Assembly (NCBI RefSeq): GCF_016638705.1
Contig: NZ_CP067341.1
Span: 2,235,501 to 2,299,500 of the forward strand
Reading direction: 5' to 3'
Length of the DNA: 64,000 nt
From: Lysinibacillus agricola
Lineage (GTDB): Bacteria > Bacillota > Bacilli > Bacillales_A > Planococcaceae
The notes beneath the pieces were generated by a model, which had not been told where the DNA came from, made no database searches, and saw only the letters and a list, made by a program, of their open reading frames with translations. Below are positions 24,588 to 34,087 of this stretch, piece after piece (the stretch's first letter is position 1; each line of letters begins with the position of its first letter). Both the position numbers and the translations under genes were made by a program.

Positions 24588-26534
24588 ATGTCAGTAAAGG
24601 TTAATCCAAACGTTGAGCTAAGTCACCCATTATCACCATTATCTGAAGTAGAAATTGAAAAAGCTGTTCAAATAGTCAAGGAACAGCAACAGTTGTCTGA
24701 ACATGTACGATTTATGTCCGTGATGTTACATGAACCTAAAAAATCAGAAGTACTAAATTACAAACCAGGTAATACGGTAGATCGCCAAGTGTTTTTAGTG
24801 ATTTTAGATGATAAAGAATTGAAAACATTTGAAGCAATTGTAAATTTAACTTCAGAAAAAGTTGATTCCTACGAACATATTCCTGGGGTACAACCAAATG
24901 TAGCCTTAGAGGAATTTGAGCAATGTGAAGAATTAGTAAAGAGCCACCCTGATTTTATAGCAGCTTTACAGAAACGTGGCATTGACAATCCTGATTTAAT
25001 CATGGTGGATCCTTGGTCAGCAGGAAATTTTGGTGTTCAGGAACATGAAGGTAAACGTTTACTTCGTGCGATTTGTTGGCAAAAACAATCACTAGAAGAT
25101 AACGGATATGCTTACCCTTTAACAGGTATTGTTACGTATGTAGACCTAAACAAAATGGAAGTTTACAAAGTAGAAGATCACGGGGTACGTCCAATTCCAA
25201 CAACATCAGGTAACTACCATCCTGAAGTTGATGAATCAATTGTGTTTAGAAATGACTTGAAACCACTGGAAATCATTCAACCTGAAGGTCCAAGCTTTAC
25301 AATTGAAGGGAATTTGATCAAATGGCAAAAGTGGAGTTTCCGCTATGGATTTACACCACGTGAGGGCCTTGTATTATACACAATTAATTACCATGACAAA
25401 GGCAAGGATCGCCCAGTTCTTTATCGTGCAGCATTATCAGAAATGGTTGTCCCTTATGGTGAACCAACATTTTCGCATAACACACAAAATGCCTTTGATG
25501 CTGGTGAATATGGAATGGGTCAATTAGCCAATTCGTTAGAACTAGGTTGCGACTGCTTAGGGGAAATTCAATACTTTGATGGTGTTGTAGCTGATGTTAA
25601 AGGAAATGCGCGTACGATCAAAAATGCGATTTGCTTACACGAAGAAGATTACGGGATTGGTTGGAAACATACAGATTGGCGTACAGGCCATGTAGAAGTT
25701 CGGCGCTCACGTCGACTAGTGATTTCATTCTTCTGTACAGTTGGAAATTATGATTACGGCTTCTATTGGAGTTTCTACCAAGACGGTACGATTGAAGCTG
25801 AAGTCAAACTAACAGGTATTTTAAGCACTGGTACATGTGAAGATGGCATCCAAACAAAATATGGATCTGAGATTTCTCCAGGATTAAACGCATCACATCA
25901 TCAACACTTCTTTAATTTCCGACTTGATACGATGTTAGACGGTGAAAATAACTCAGTAGTTGAAACGGAAACAGTATCAGAAACATTGGGTGAACACAAT
26001 CCGAATGCCAATGGTTTCTATCCTCTTTCACGTATCTTTAAAACGGAGAAGGAAGCGTTACGTAATTTAGACTTAAAAACGCAGCGTACTTGGAAAATTA
26101 TCAATAAAAACTCACTTAACCGAGTGAATCAACCTGTTGGATATAAAATTTTGCCTGGCGAAAATTGCTTCCCATTTGCTCATGAAGAAGCAAGCGTTAT
26201 GAAACGTGCTGGCTTCCTTAAACACCATTTACACGTTACGCAATTTGATGAAAATGAAAAATATGCAACAGGTATGTATCCAAATCAACATGCTGGAGGA
26301 GATGGACTTCCAAAATACGTTGAGAAAAACCGTTCAATTGATGATGAAGATATCGTCGTTTGGTACACAATGGGCCATCATCATATCCCGCGCCCTGAAG
26401 ATTGGCCTGTAATGCCAACTGCATACATCAATTTCCAATTAAAACCAGTTGGATTCTTTGACCGAAACCCAGCAATAGACGTTCCTAGACCGGACAAGAA
26501 GTGTCACACAACTTCGTCATGTCATATACAATAA
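24588..26534 (+). CDS. Copper-containing primary amine oxidase (topaquinone)
   Basis: 648 residues. It has the N-terminal domains and C-terminal catalytic domain of copper amine oxidases. Tyr388 in TVGNYDYG is the residue converted to topaquinone, Asp304 (FDAGEYGMG) is the catalytic base, and copper ligands are His438 and His440 (HHQHFFNF) with a third His in GHHHIPRPED (597-599). It converts primary amines (tyramine or phenethylamine type) plus O2 to aldehyde, ammonia and H2O2. No signal peptide is seen, so it is probably cytoplasmic. AAGGGG precedes the ATG. First gene of the cluster with the Met/His-rich protein and an aldehyde dehydrogenase. Confidence 0.95.
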   Translation: MSVKVNPNVELSHPLSPLSEVEIEKAVQIVKEQQQLSEHVRFMSVMLHEPKKSEVLNYKPGNTVDRQVFLVILDDKELKTFEAIVNLTSEKVDSYEHIPGVQPNVALEEFEQCEELVKSHPDFIAALQKRGIDNPDLIMVDPWSAGNFGVQEHEGKRLLRAICWQKQSLEDNGYAYPLTGIVTYVDLNKMEVYKVEDHGVRPIPTTSGNYHPEVDESIVFRNDLKPLEIIQPEGPSFTIEGNLIKWQKWSFRYGFTPREGLVLYTINYHDKGKDRPVLYRAALSEMVVPYGEPTFSHNTQNAFDAGEYGMGQLANSLELGCDCLGEIQYFDGVVADVKGNARTIKNAICLHEEDYGIGWKHTDWRTGHVEVRRSRRLVISFFCTVGNYDYGFYWSFYQDGTIEAEVKLTGILSTGTCEDGIQTKYGSEISPGLNASHHQHFFNFRLDTMLDGENNSVVETETVSETLGEHNPNANGFYPLSRIFKTEKEALRNLDLKTQRTWKIINKNSLNRVNQPVGYKILPGENCFPFAHEEASVMKRAGFLKHHLHVTQFDENEKYATGMYPNQHAGGDGLPKYVEKNRSIDDEDIVVWYTMGHHHIPRPEDWPVMPTAYINFQLKPVGFFDRNPAIDVPRPDKKCHTTSSCHIQ

Positions 26535-26555
26535 AACTCTTTAAGGAGTGATTAT

Positions 26556-27101
26556 ATGCTACCATTCCTAAGCATGTTGGTGATCATTACGTTTACGGTA
26601 ATCACTAACCGTTTATTAAAACAGCGTTTTGCTAATCATGGCATGGCCAAGTGCTGTATTATGCTGATTTCTATGACAATGAGTACTGCTGTTGGGATGA
26701 ATATGGCTACCTGGCTTCCCGATATGGTACTAGGTGCAATAGCATCTATTATTATTTCTATTGCATTAGGCTATTTACTGTCAACAGGCTTACCAATGTA
26801 CCTATTCATGGAAAGTGTAGGATCTAGTTTTATGGGAGCAATGATGGGCGCGATGCTAACATTAATGACCACCCAATATTTAACGTTAAGCATTATCTTT
26901 TTTACAATGATGTTTATTGTAAGTGCTATCATTTCTATCGGTGTATGGAATCGTGAGATGTTTCCTATCTTTATAAAAGCCATTCCAAAGCATATTTACA
27001 TTGTGGCAGGTTTAATGATTTGTGTACTAGTATTAAGTAGTTTTGAGATTCAACATGAGGTACCTGTAAAAGCAGAACAACAGCATCAACATCATCATTA
27101 A
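26556..27101 (+). CDS. Met- and His-rich membrane protein, candidate copper handler
   Basis: 181 residues with about five membrane spans. Around 20 residues are Met (about 11 percent), clustered in [11 protein letters not shown] and [13 protein letters not shown], plus a Cys pair (AKCCIM) and a C-terminal tail EQQHQHHH. Met- and His-rich membrane proteins often bind or move copper. This one sits between a copper enzyme and its aldehyde-clearing partner (21 nt after the oxidase, 14 nt before the dehydrogenase), so a role in copper delivery to the oxidase is a reasonable guess. No family recognised with certainty. AAGGAG precedes the ATG. Confidence 0.75.
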   Translation: MLPFLSMLVIITFTVITNRLLKQRFANHGMAKCCIMLISMTMSTAVGMNMATWLPDMVLGAIASIIISIALGYLLSTGLPMYLFMESVGSSFMGAMMGAMLTLMTTQYLTLSIIFFTMMFIVSAIISIGVWNREMFPIFIKAIPKHIYIVAGLMICVLVLSSFEIQHEVPVKAEQQHQHHH

Positions 27102-27115
27102 AGGGGTCGATAATT

Positions 27116-28630
27116 ATGCTAAATGTTAAACCGAGTATTGAAGAATCTGGCATTCAATTCAAAAAGAAATATGACAATTTTATTGGTGGTGAATGGGTAG
27201 CACCTGTAAATGGAGAGTATTTCGATAATAGTACGCCTATCACGAAAGAAGTATTTACACGTGTAGCTCGTTCAACAAAAGAAGATGTAGAGCTAGCATT
27301 AGATGCCGCTCATGAAGCCCAAAAAACTTGGGGGAAAACACCCGTAGCAGAACGGGCACGTATCTTACTAGCCATTGCTGATCGTATGGAAGAAAACCTT
27401 GAAAAAATTGCAAGGGTAGAAACTTGGGATAATGGGAAAGCGATTCGTGAAACTATGTATGCTGATATTCCATTGGCAATTGATAATTTCCGCTATTTTG
27501 CAAGTGCTATTCGCGCACAACAAGGGCAAGTGACACCTTTTGATGAGGATACAGTAGCTTATCATTACCAAGAACCTATTGGTGTAGTTGGCCAAATCAT
27601 TCCATGGAACTTTCCTATTTTAATGGCAGCTTGGAAATTGGCGCCAGCACTTGCTGCAGGAAATAGTGTTGTATTAAAATTAGCAGAGCAAACGCCGGTA
27701 TCATTCTTATTCGTAGTTGAACTTATTCAAGACCTATTACCAAAAGGTGTATTAAACGTCATTAATGGTTTTGGTGTAGAGGCAGGGAAAGAGTTAGCTT
27801 CAAGCCCACGTATTGCCAAAGTGGCTTTTACGGGTTCTACAGCTGTCGGCAAACTGATTATGAAATATGCATCTGAGAATCTAATTCCTGTTACACTAGA
27901 GTTAGGTGGCAAATCTCCTAATATCTTCTTTGAAGATGTCATGGATGCTGATGACGGATATCTAGATAAGGCGATTGAAGGATTAGTTATGTTTGCTTTA
28001 AATCAAGGTGAAGTTTGCACTTGTCCATCTAGAGCCTTAATCCATGAGTCTATTTATGATCGTTTCATGGAAAAAGCCATTGAACGAGTAAAGCAAATTA
28101 AAGTTGGTGATCCATTTGAACTTGAAACAATGATGGGTGCACAGGCTTCAGAAGAACAACATAAAAAAATTCTTTCTTATTTTGAAATTGCCAAACAAGA
28201 TGGCGCAGAATGTTTAATCGGTGGCGCCGAAAATCACCTTGATAATTTAGATGGTTATTTTATTAAACCAACTATTTTTAAAGGCAATAACAAAATGCGT
28301 ATTTTCCAAGAAGAAATTTTTGGTCCTGTATTGGCAGTGACTACATTTAAAACCTTCGAGGAAGCGATTGAAATTGCAAATGATACTATGTATGGATTAG
28401 GGGCAGCTGTATGGTCACGTAATACAAACGTTACCTATAAAGCAAGTCGAGAGATCCAAGCAGGACGTGTTTGGATAAATACGTATCACCAATACCCTGC
28501 TGGTGCAGCATTTGGCGGTTACAAAAAGTCAGGCGTCGGTCGAGAAAATCATTTAAAAGCTTTAGAATCGTATCAATTAACTAAATGTGTATTAGCTAGT
28601 TACAATGAACAGGCGCAAGGATTCTTTTAA
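27116..28630 (+). CDS. NAD(P)-dependent aldehyde dehydrogenase
   Basis: 504 residues. It has the Rossmann motif FTGSTAVGK, the general base Glu262 in LELGGKSPN, and catalytic Cys301 in [11 protein letters not shown]. That variant is typical of the ExaC/AldB-like and phenylacetaldehyde-type branch. [13 protein letters not shown] and the C-terminal [13 protein letters not shown] are also present. It would oxidise the aldehyde released by the amine oxidase to the acid. AAAGGGG precedes the ATG; the gene follows the Met/His-rich gene by 14 nt, so the three are an operon. Confidence 0.95.
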   Translation: MLNVKPSIEESGIQFKKKYDNFIGGEWVAPVNGEYFDNSTPITKEVFTRVARSTKEDVELALDAAHEAQKTWGKTPVAERARILLAIADRMEENLEKIARVETWDNGKAIRETMYADIPLAIDNFRYFASAIRAQQGQVTPFDEDTVAYHYQEPIGVVGQIIPWNFPILMAAWKLAPALAAGNSVVLKLAEQTPVSFLFVVELIQDLLPKGVLNVINGFGVEAGKELASSPRIAKVAFTGSTAVGKLIMKYASENLIPVTLELGGKSPNIFFEDVMDADDGYLDKAIEGLVMFALNQGEVCTCPSRALIHESIYDRFMEKAIERVKQIKVGDPFELETMMGAQASEEQHKKILSYFEIAKQDGAECLIGGAENHLDNLDGYFIKPTIFKGNNKMRIFQEEIFGPVLAVTTFKTFEEAIEIANDTMYGLGAAVWSRNTNVTYKASREIQAGRVWINTYHQYPAGAAFGGYKKSGVGRENHLKALESYQLTKCVLASYNEQAQGFF

Positions 28631-28663
28631 TTTTACCTAAGAGTGAAGTGAGGGGGCGGCTTA

Positions 28664-29477
28664 TTGAGTAGCTATTATCCAATCCAACCTGAATTGGTCC
28701 AAAAAACGTATTCTTATAGAGAACTGACTCCAAACAGCAATTTAAACCAAGATATACTATTTTATTATGAGTTTGAACCAATAGGCATTAATAGTGATAT
28801 TCATGTCATTCCTGATGCTTGCCAAGATTTAATGTTTTATATGGGCAAAGATCAAAAGGTTGTCTTAGGGAATACCCCGACTACACGTGAAATTTATTCA
28901 TTTACCCCAAAAAGGTAAATATTTTGGTGTTCGTCTAAATCCAAAACAAACAGTTATTCAATACAATTGCGCATTAAAACAAATTGTTCAACAACCGTTT
29001 GTTAATGTTGAATTAGGCTGCACACTAGACTCTAAATTTATACAAGCTGTTTTTGAAGCAGGAGATTTCGAACAAAGAGTGCAGATTTGTAATGAGTATT
29101 TTTGTTCTCAAAAAAAGGAAAAAAGCTTGGGTGAAGAAATATTCGCTACTTGTTTTGATTCTATTATTGAAAATAATGGGCTGTTCTTACCAGATGTAAT
29201 TCAGCATAAAACAGGTTATTCTGAGCGATATATCCGAGAACTTTTCTACAAAAAAACAGGTTTTGGACCAAAAAAACTAAGTAAATTCATACGTATTCAA
29301 CTCTTACTTCAACATTTTTCTTTTGAAGAGACACCTGTAAACATTGACCAATATGGTTACTATGATCCTTCACATTATTACAAAGAATTTAAAAGCTTAC
29401 TTGTCATAACACCTGCTGAATATATAAAAGAATTTTTAGGATGGAAAAATATAAAACGAAAGTTTCTATCTTATTAG
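28664..29477 (+). pseudogene. AraC family regulator, frameshifted
   Basis: Starts with TTG after GTGAGGGGG. The first 84 codons (QDILFYYEFEPIGINSDIHV, then DACQDLMFYMG) look like an AraC-type effector domain and stop at 28916-28918. The rest is in another frame (KGKYFGVRLNPKQT onward) and holds the DNA-binding domain with two helix-turn-helix units (TGYSERYIRELFYKKTG and YYDPSHYYKEFK). The joint lies in a run of five A (28909-28913); one A fewer restores one protein of about 270 residues. Its place after the dehydrogenase suggests control of the amine oxidase operon. Either inactivated or a sequence error. Confidence 0.85.
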
Positions 29478-29504
29478 CCCCTCAAAGCTTTCACTCTTTC
29501 TTAT

Positions 29505-29534
29505 AAAAAACATACTAATGTTAGTATGTTTTTT
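29505..29534. terminator. Terminator at the end of the amine oxidase cluster
   Basis: AAAAAACATACTA and TAGTATGTTTTTT form a perfect 13-bp stem around a small loop. Confidence 0.95.
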
Positions 29535-29902
29535 ATTTACTCATGAACAGTATACTTTCTTCCAGAAAAAACATATCAGTTAGTTTAACTACATTTACGA
29601 TTCGCTACCCTAACTTTATTGAAAAATTCTATTAGCTATAAAAATTCATATAATTGATCCAGTTGCAACAGATACTTTCAGACTTAAAAGTAATCCTTTT
29701 GATTCGATAATTGTTTTGTAGGTAAGTAAAAAAAAGAGACGTATCCTTTTCATCTCACTATCAATAAGACTATTCATAAAAGCTCGTTTGATTATTAGCT
29801 CCAAAACACCCCCCCATATTTGGCGATGAACAAAACAAATAACATTACATAATATAGAAATACGAAATATTATTAAAAAGGATGATGGATTATTTCTATA
29901 GT

Positions 29903-30117
29903 AAGAACCGGTACCCTTCCTAGCGGAGAAATACATGACGGTGTGGAAGATGTTGTTTGGGACATTGATCGTTGGGAGAATGACGGCGGTAGAAGTATTG
30001 GTACGATTTGTCCGAGGTCGTGACTAAGAATGTAATGGCACCCGGTATAAAATTTTTAGAAGAAGAGGGAGGCAAGCGTGTCTCCTTTAAAAATATTGTA
30101 CGGACGAGCTTCGAATA
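29903..30117 (+). pseudogene. Gene remnant, unknown family
   Basis: Two frames read as consecutive protein: LPSGEIHDGVEDVVWDIDRW followed by ENDGGRSIGTI, and then, after a one-base loss near 30008, LSEVVTKNVMAPGIKFLEEE and GGKRVSFKNIVRTSFE with a stop at 30115-30117. No start or ribosome site is visible, so the 5' end is missing. I do not recognise the family. The rest of 29535-30260 is AT-rich with no other gene seen. Confidence 0.5.
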
Positions 30118-30270
30118 GCTTCAATTTTTATGAAAACAGCAAAATAAAAAAAGATTGATTCGAAACCAATAATTTCGGAGATTGGTCTTCCTACATATAT
30201 ACAAAGGTATTTAAGATTACTGAAACGAAAACCACGAATTTCCGTCTAATTTATAAAAGGAGTGATGATA

Positions 30271-30621
30271 TTGAAAAAATTCAGCTTAATTTTTTCTTTA
30301 CTATTTTTATCAATAGGGTTATCAGGCTGTCAACAAAGTGTTAAAGAGGAAGAACTCAACAAAGAGATTTCAAAGTCAACTGAGAAAATAGCAGATAAAC
30401 CTACAATCATAGGCGAAATTATTCAAATAGAAGGTGGAAGATTTTTAGTGGAAAGCAAAACTGAAAAATTAGCAGATGAGCGTCCAGATGCGATATGGTT
30501 TTCAACTGATAAAATTGAATCTTTAAAAGTAGGACAAAATGTTTCTGTATGGACAACCGCAATAGATGAAAGTTATCCAGGACAAGCAAGTGCGGAAAAA
30601 ATTGAGATTAATGAAAAATGA
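30271..30621 (+). CDS. DUF3221-type lipoprotein
   Basis: 116 residues. A signal peptide with lipobox LSGC (Cys near 20) is followed by an OB-like small domain with the pattern IIGEIIQIEGGRFLVES, GQNVSVWTTAIDESYPGQA, resembling DUF3221 (YobA-like) lipoproteins. In-frame GTG at 30262 and ATG at 30265 overlap the ribosome site AAAGGAG; TTG at 30271 has normal spacing and gives the classic MKK signal start. Function unknown. Confidence 0.75.
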   Translation: MKKFSLIFSLLFLSIGLSGCQQSVKEEELNKEISKSTEKIADKPTIIGEIIQIEGGRFLVESKTEKLADERPDAIWFSTDKIESLKVGQNVSVWTTAIDESYPGQASAEKIEINEK

Positions 30622-30643
30622 GAGAGAATAAACAAATAAGATA

Positions 30644-30775
30644 TTAAACTAACTGGTGCTTTACACCTGCAGTATGTTCAGAGACGGCACGTGTTTCGAT
30701 GGCCTGTGTTTTCGGTGAAAATGTAAAAATAAATATAAAGCAAGTAAGTATGGAGATAACCGTATTTTTCTTTAT
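30644..30775 (-). pseudogene. Short secreted-peptide ORF with ATA in place of a start codon
   Basis: The frame reads xKKNTVISILTCFIFIFTF then SPKTQAIETRAVSEH, 43 residues to a stop at 30644-30646. The N-terminus is a textbook signal peptide, but the first codon is ATA (30773-30775), 8 nt after AAAGGTG. It follows the lipoprotein gene at 30790 on the same strand. Either a mutated start or a near-cognate start; the family is unknown. Confidence 0.4.
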
Positions 30776-30789
30776 GAATTCAACACCTT

Positions 30790-31431
30790 TTAATTTTTAT
30801 ATTGTTCTTTTTCAAATTCTTCTTCTAGCTCTCCTGTTACTGCGTTGAACTTTAAATAAATCATATTTTTCTTGTCCTGATCCCAACCGATAACCATCAC
30901 AATTGGAATGTTTTTTTGTGGGTCTTTAGTGAAACTAAAATTATACCCCTTAGCAAAAGTGTCCCCTGGATATATTTTGGTGATTTTTTGTCCCTTCTTT
31001 AGTAATTCAGGTGTATCATACTTAAATTCTTCAACTCTAGCGATAAAGTAATTTTTAGGCATAACTTCGAATCCATTAGGCACATGCGCTTTTTCACCTA
31101 CCTTTCCGTCTCGGATAGTTACTAGATAAAAATCTGTTTTACCCGGTATACCAAATTCGATGTTCCAGTGTTTTCTTCTACCTTCCATTCCTGTTGGCGT
31201 TTTATCTTTGTCAACACTATTTCCACTATATAACATTGCTTCTTTATTCCACTTAAGTGCCTCTTTTTGGGCAATCTCAATTGCTTCTTTTAATGTTAAG
31301 CTCATTTCAGTGTCAGGGAAAAAAGCAACTTCGGATTCTCTGTTCGAATCCATCGTATTATCTTGGTCTGTACTTTGTTGACAACTAACTAAAAATACAC
31401 AAAAGAAAAGAAGTAAAAAAATTTTCTTCAT
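30790..31431 (-). CDS. Hypothetical lipoprotein (PepSY-like pattern)
   Basis: 213 residues. MKKIFLLLFFCVFLVSC is a signal peptide with lipobox LVSC. The mature part has MSLTLKEAIEIAQKEALKWN and ends IYLKFNAVTGELEEEFE, an arrangement reminiscent of PepSY-type domains, but I cannot assign a family. The frame is open upstream to 31590, but GGAGGGAAG precedes the ATG at 31431 and the signal peptide starts there. Confidence 0.7.
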   Translation of the reverse strand: MKKIFLLLFFCVFLVSCQQSTDQDNTMDSNRESEVAFFPDTEMSLTLKEAIEIAQKEALKWNKEAMLYSGNSVDKDKTPTGMEGRRKHWNIEFGIPGKTDFYLVTIRDGKVGEKAHVPNGFEVMPKNYFIARVEEFKYDTPELLKKGQKITKIYPGDTFAKGYNFSFTKDPQKNIPIVMVIGWDQDKKNMIYLKFNAVTGELEEEFEKEQYKN

Positions 31432-31611
31432 TAATTCTTCCCTCCAATAGAAAATCAGTTTAGATGTTATAAAAATAAAAATTCCGCAATATTTTCCAAT
31501 TACCTTCTTTTTTATTCGAATTGAACAAGCATGTAACTTTAAGCCATTTGAAACGTATGTAGTATTAAGTAAAAATACATAGATAAACAATGATATAGAC
31601 GGGGGATAAAA

Positions 31612-31749
31612 ATAGATTTAATAATTGGAATAGCTATTGTACTAATTGTGTTTTTCTCTTCAAGCATAATTGAAAAAAGGTTAAAATCTATTGAAAAACA
31701 AAACAATCGTGTAATAGAAATACTAGAAGAAATAAGAGATAGAAAATAA
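31612..31749 (+). CDS. Small membrane protein with ATA in the start position
   Basis: 45 codons: xDLIIGIAIVLIVFFSSSI then EKRLKSIEKQNNRVIEILEE and a short basic end. One span followed by an amphipathic helix is a common layout for small Bacillus membrane proteins. GGGGG lies 6 nt before the first codon, but that codon is ATA (31612-31614), where ATG would be expected. Could be a near-cognate start or a silenced gene. Confidence 0.45.
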   Translation: MDLIIGIAIVLIVFFSSSIIEKRLKSIEKQNNRVIEILEEIRDRK

Positions 31750-31831
31750 ATTGATATTCCACTAACCAGCTAATAGATTGTCAATAAAAATCTTTTAAAT
31801 TAAAAAACACTTCATGCTATACTAAAAAGCG

Positions 31832-31863
31832 CAACCTTCCGAATTCATTTTGGAAGGTTTTTG
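31832..31863 (+). terminator. Terminator after the small membrane ORF
   Basis: AACCTTCC and GGAAGGTT pair around a 14-nt loop, followed by TTTG. Confidence 0.8.
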
Positions 31864-31939
31864 TTGAATTTGAAAATGCTGTTACTATATAGTTTCTTGG
31901 AATGGCGTTTTCGATTTTAACATGGCATAAATCTTCGAT

Positions 31940-32413
31940 ATGGAGCATATAGGGGTTGGTATTTTTTATGGAGCGCTAGGTCTTGGGCTTGTATTAAGCT
32001 CTAGTATAACTAGTAAATTATCAAAAAATGTAAAGTTAGTAGCAATTATTGTACTGAGTCTCGAAGGCGTTGCCAATATGTTATTAAGTCAATCATCCAA
32101 TTTTTGGGTTGCTTCAATCTTTTTAATCATAGGTACTTTATTTGGAGGTGTAAGCATCGCCTGTAATCAAACACTAATCATGAAAAATGTTCCTTCTAAA
32201 TATCTTGGGAGATTTTTTGGATTAATTACAATAATGGAAAATACTATAATGGGTGCAGTTATGGCACTATCCGGATTTCTTTTAGGGTGGATAGAGCCAC
32301 GCACACTCGGTTTTTTTGCGGGCCTGTTCTTTACAATTGTTGGGGTATGTCTTGCTCCTATTATCATAAGGACAAAGGAAGAAGACTCAACTAATGTAAT
32401 GGAAAATACTTAG
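31940..32413 (+). pseudogene. C-terminal half of an MFS transporter
   Basis: 157 codons with five to six membrane spans (GVGIFYGALGLGLVLSSSI, LGRFFGLITIMENTIMGAV) typical of the second half of a 400-residue MFS efflux protein. The first half is absent; upstream DNA has only short AT-rich sequence and the terminator of the previous unit. No ribosome site precedes the first ATG. A deletion remnant. Confidence 0.8.
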
Positions 32414-32561
32414 CTCTTAATGGAGCATAAGCCTAGTATTTTACTAGCTACAACCTTGCTCTAGAACATTAATATAAACAGGATTTGTCAATTTGGTGTT
32501 CTCAACTTGTATTCATTTCACTTGATGTTTGGTGAAAAATTGGTATTTATTAATAAAAATG

Positions 32562-32694
32562 GATCATCACCAAAAGTTGTGGCTGACATTTGTTAAAACG
32601 TATGCCCTGTATATAAGTTGATTTCCGTTCCGACTGGACGCCCCAGGAAAGTGCCCAGCCGGAACGGAAATCAACCCCACGTTATGGTGATGAT
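32562..32694. repeat. Family 1 repeat, best-preserved copy
   Basis: Ends GGATCATCACCAAAAGTTGT and ACGTTATGGTGATGATTC are near-inverted. Inside, TTGATTTCCGTTCCGACTGG (32619-32638) pairs with CCAGCCGGAACGGAAATCAA (32656-32675), so the transcript would fold into a long hairpin. About 133 bp; no coding capacity. Confidence 0.9.
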
Positions 32695-32761
32695 TCATAA
32701 AAATTGAAACTATTTTATTTATTTAACGTATTAAATAAGAGAATCACTAGGAGGTGAAATT

Positions 32762-33340
32762 TTGGAAGAAAAAATTCAGGAAAAACAAAAGAGTGAGTTC
32801 CTTGAATGGATAAAGGCAATTGCATTCGCTTTATTGGTTGCGTTTGTAATCAAGCAGTTTTTATTTACTCCAGTACTCGTAAAAGGTGCTTCTATGATGC
32901 CAACACTTGAAGACCACGACCGTGTTATTGTTAACAAAATTGGTCCGAAATTTAAGTCATTTGATCGATTTGACATTGTTGTTATTCAAATGAATGAAGA
33001 AACAAATTATATTAAACGTATCATTGGTCTACCAGGAGATAAAATCGAGTATAAGGATGATCAATTATACATAAACGGGAAGAAGTACAGTGAACCTTAT
33101 TTAGATCAATACAAGAAGGAACAAAAAGATACTGGGTCACTCACTTTTGATTTTACGTTAGAACAATATTTAGGTGAAACTACCGTACCAGAAGGGCATT
33201 ACTTTGTATTAGGTGATAATCGTCGTATAAGTAACGATAGTAGAAATCCTGAGGTAGGGTTCATCCCTAAAGAAAGAATAATGGGTACAACAAGTATCAT
33301 CTGTTGGCCGATCGAGCATATTGACTTCAGGTTTAACTAA
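32762..33340 (+). CDS. sipS: Signal peptidase I
   Basis: 192 residues. One N-terminal membrane anchor (about 13-33), the nucleophile Ser44 in KGASMMPTL, the general base Lys85 in NYIKRIIGLPGD, and the late motif GHYFVLGDNRRISNDSR. A type I, SipS/SipT-like membrane signal peptidase that removes Sec signal peptides outside the membrane. TTG start after AGGAGGTG. Monocistronic, next to a family 1 repeat. The symbol sipS is by family only; paralogue identity is not settled. Confidence 0.95.
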   Translation: MEEKIQEKQKSEFLEWIKAIAFALLVAFVIKQFLFTPVLVKGASMMPTLEDHDRVIVNKIGPKFKSFDRFDIVVIQMNEETNYIKRIIGLPGDKIEYKDDQLYINGKKYSEPYLDQYKKEQKDTGSLTFDFTLEQYLGETTVPEGHYFVLGDNRRISNDSRNPEVGFIPKERIMGTTSIICWPIEHIDFRFN

Positions 33341-33384
33341 ATGGAGCCTCAAAGCTTAAAAACTTGATAAAGATAATAAACATG

Positions 33385-33410
33385 ACCACTCCACAATGAG
33401 TGGTTTTTTT
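33385..33410 (+). terminator. Terminator of the signal peptidase gene
   Basis: ACCACTC and GAGTGGT stem with a short loop, then seven T. Confidence 0.9.
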
Positions 33411-33567
33411 GTATTGTCTTTTGTTAAATCAACATTTGTGGAAACACACGACCAAGCGTATGATTTAATCAATGGTAAATATAATTAACTTAATGCAATG
33501 TATATATTGCAAAAAGACAAATATTCTGTATAATTTAAATTATAAAACAGGAGGAGGTAAAATATTG

Positions 33568-34083
33568 ATGTTTGGGAAAAATAAAAACGTTGATGAACGA
33601 GTTAAAAATCTGCAAAATAAAATTTACAAAGAAATGTATTACGTTATCATTTTTGCATGTTTAATTTCAATCCTAATAAAATACATGACAATGGGAGTGC
33701 CCTTACAAAATGTAACAACAGAATGGTTGATTTTATTAATCTCATCTGTTTATTATTTTATTAGAGCAGCATATCTCGGCGTATTTACAGATGAAGTAGA
33801 GATTCACGATAGTACAAGTAAAGTTAAATTAAGTACTAAATATATTATTTTCGGTGTGGCTGTTGGTATGGTTATTGCAATTATTTTTGGTGTTAACAGT
33901 GCATTCAACTATGCAGAAAGCACTCAACAAGCAATATATTTTTTCTTTCTTGTATTCTTTGTATCACTGTTCATGTATGCACTATTTTTTGCTGGATTTT
34001 TAATCTTAATTTATGTGCTTGCTAAAAAGAAAAGTGATCAAGTGGTTCAAAGAATTTTAGAAGATAAAGATAGCAAGTGGTGA
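33568..34083 (+). CDS. DUF6773 family membrane protein
   Basis: 171 residues: a short polar N-terminus (DERVKNLQNKIYKEMYY), four membrane spans, and a basic tail. It matches the DUF6773 layout usually found next to a small XRE regulator. GAGGAGG precedes both a TTG (33565) and the ATG at 33568; the ATG is preferred. The XRE gene starts 4 nt after its stop. Function unknown. Confidence 0.75.
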   Translation: MFGKNKNVDERVKNLQNKIYKEMYYVIIFACLISILIKYMTMGVPLQNVTTEWLILLISSVYYFIRAAYLGVFTDEVEIHDSTSKVKLSTKYIIFGVAVGMVIAIIFGVNSAFNYAESTQQAIYFFFLVFFVSLFMYALFFAGFLILIYVLAKKKSDQVVQRILEDKDSKW

Positions 34084-34087
34084 TAAG

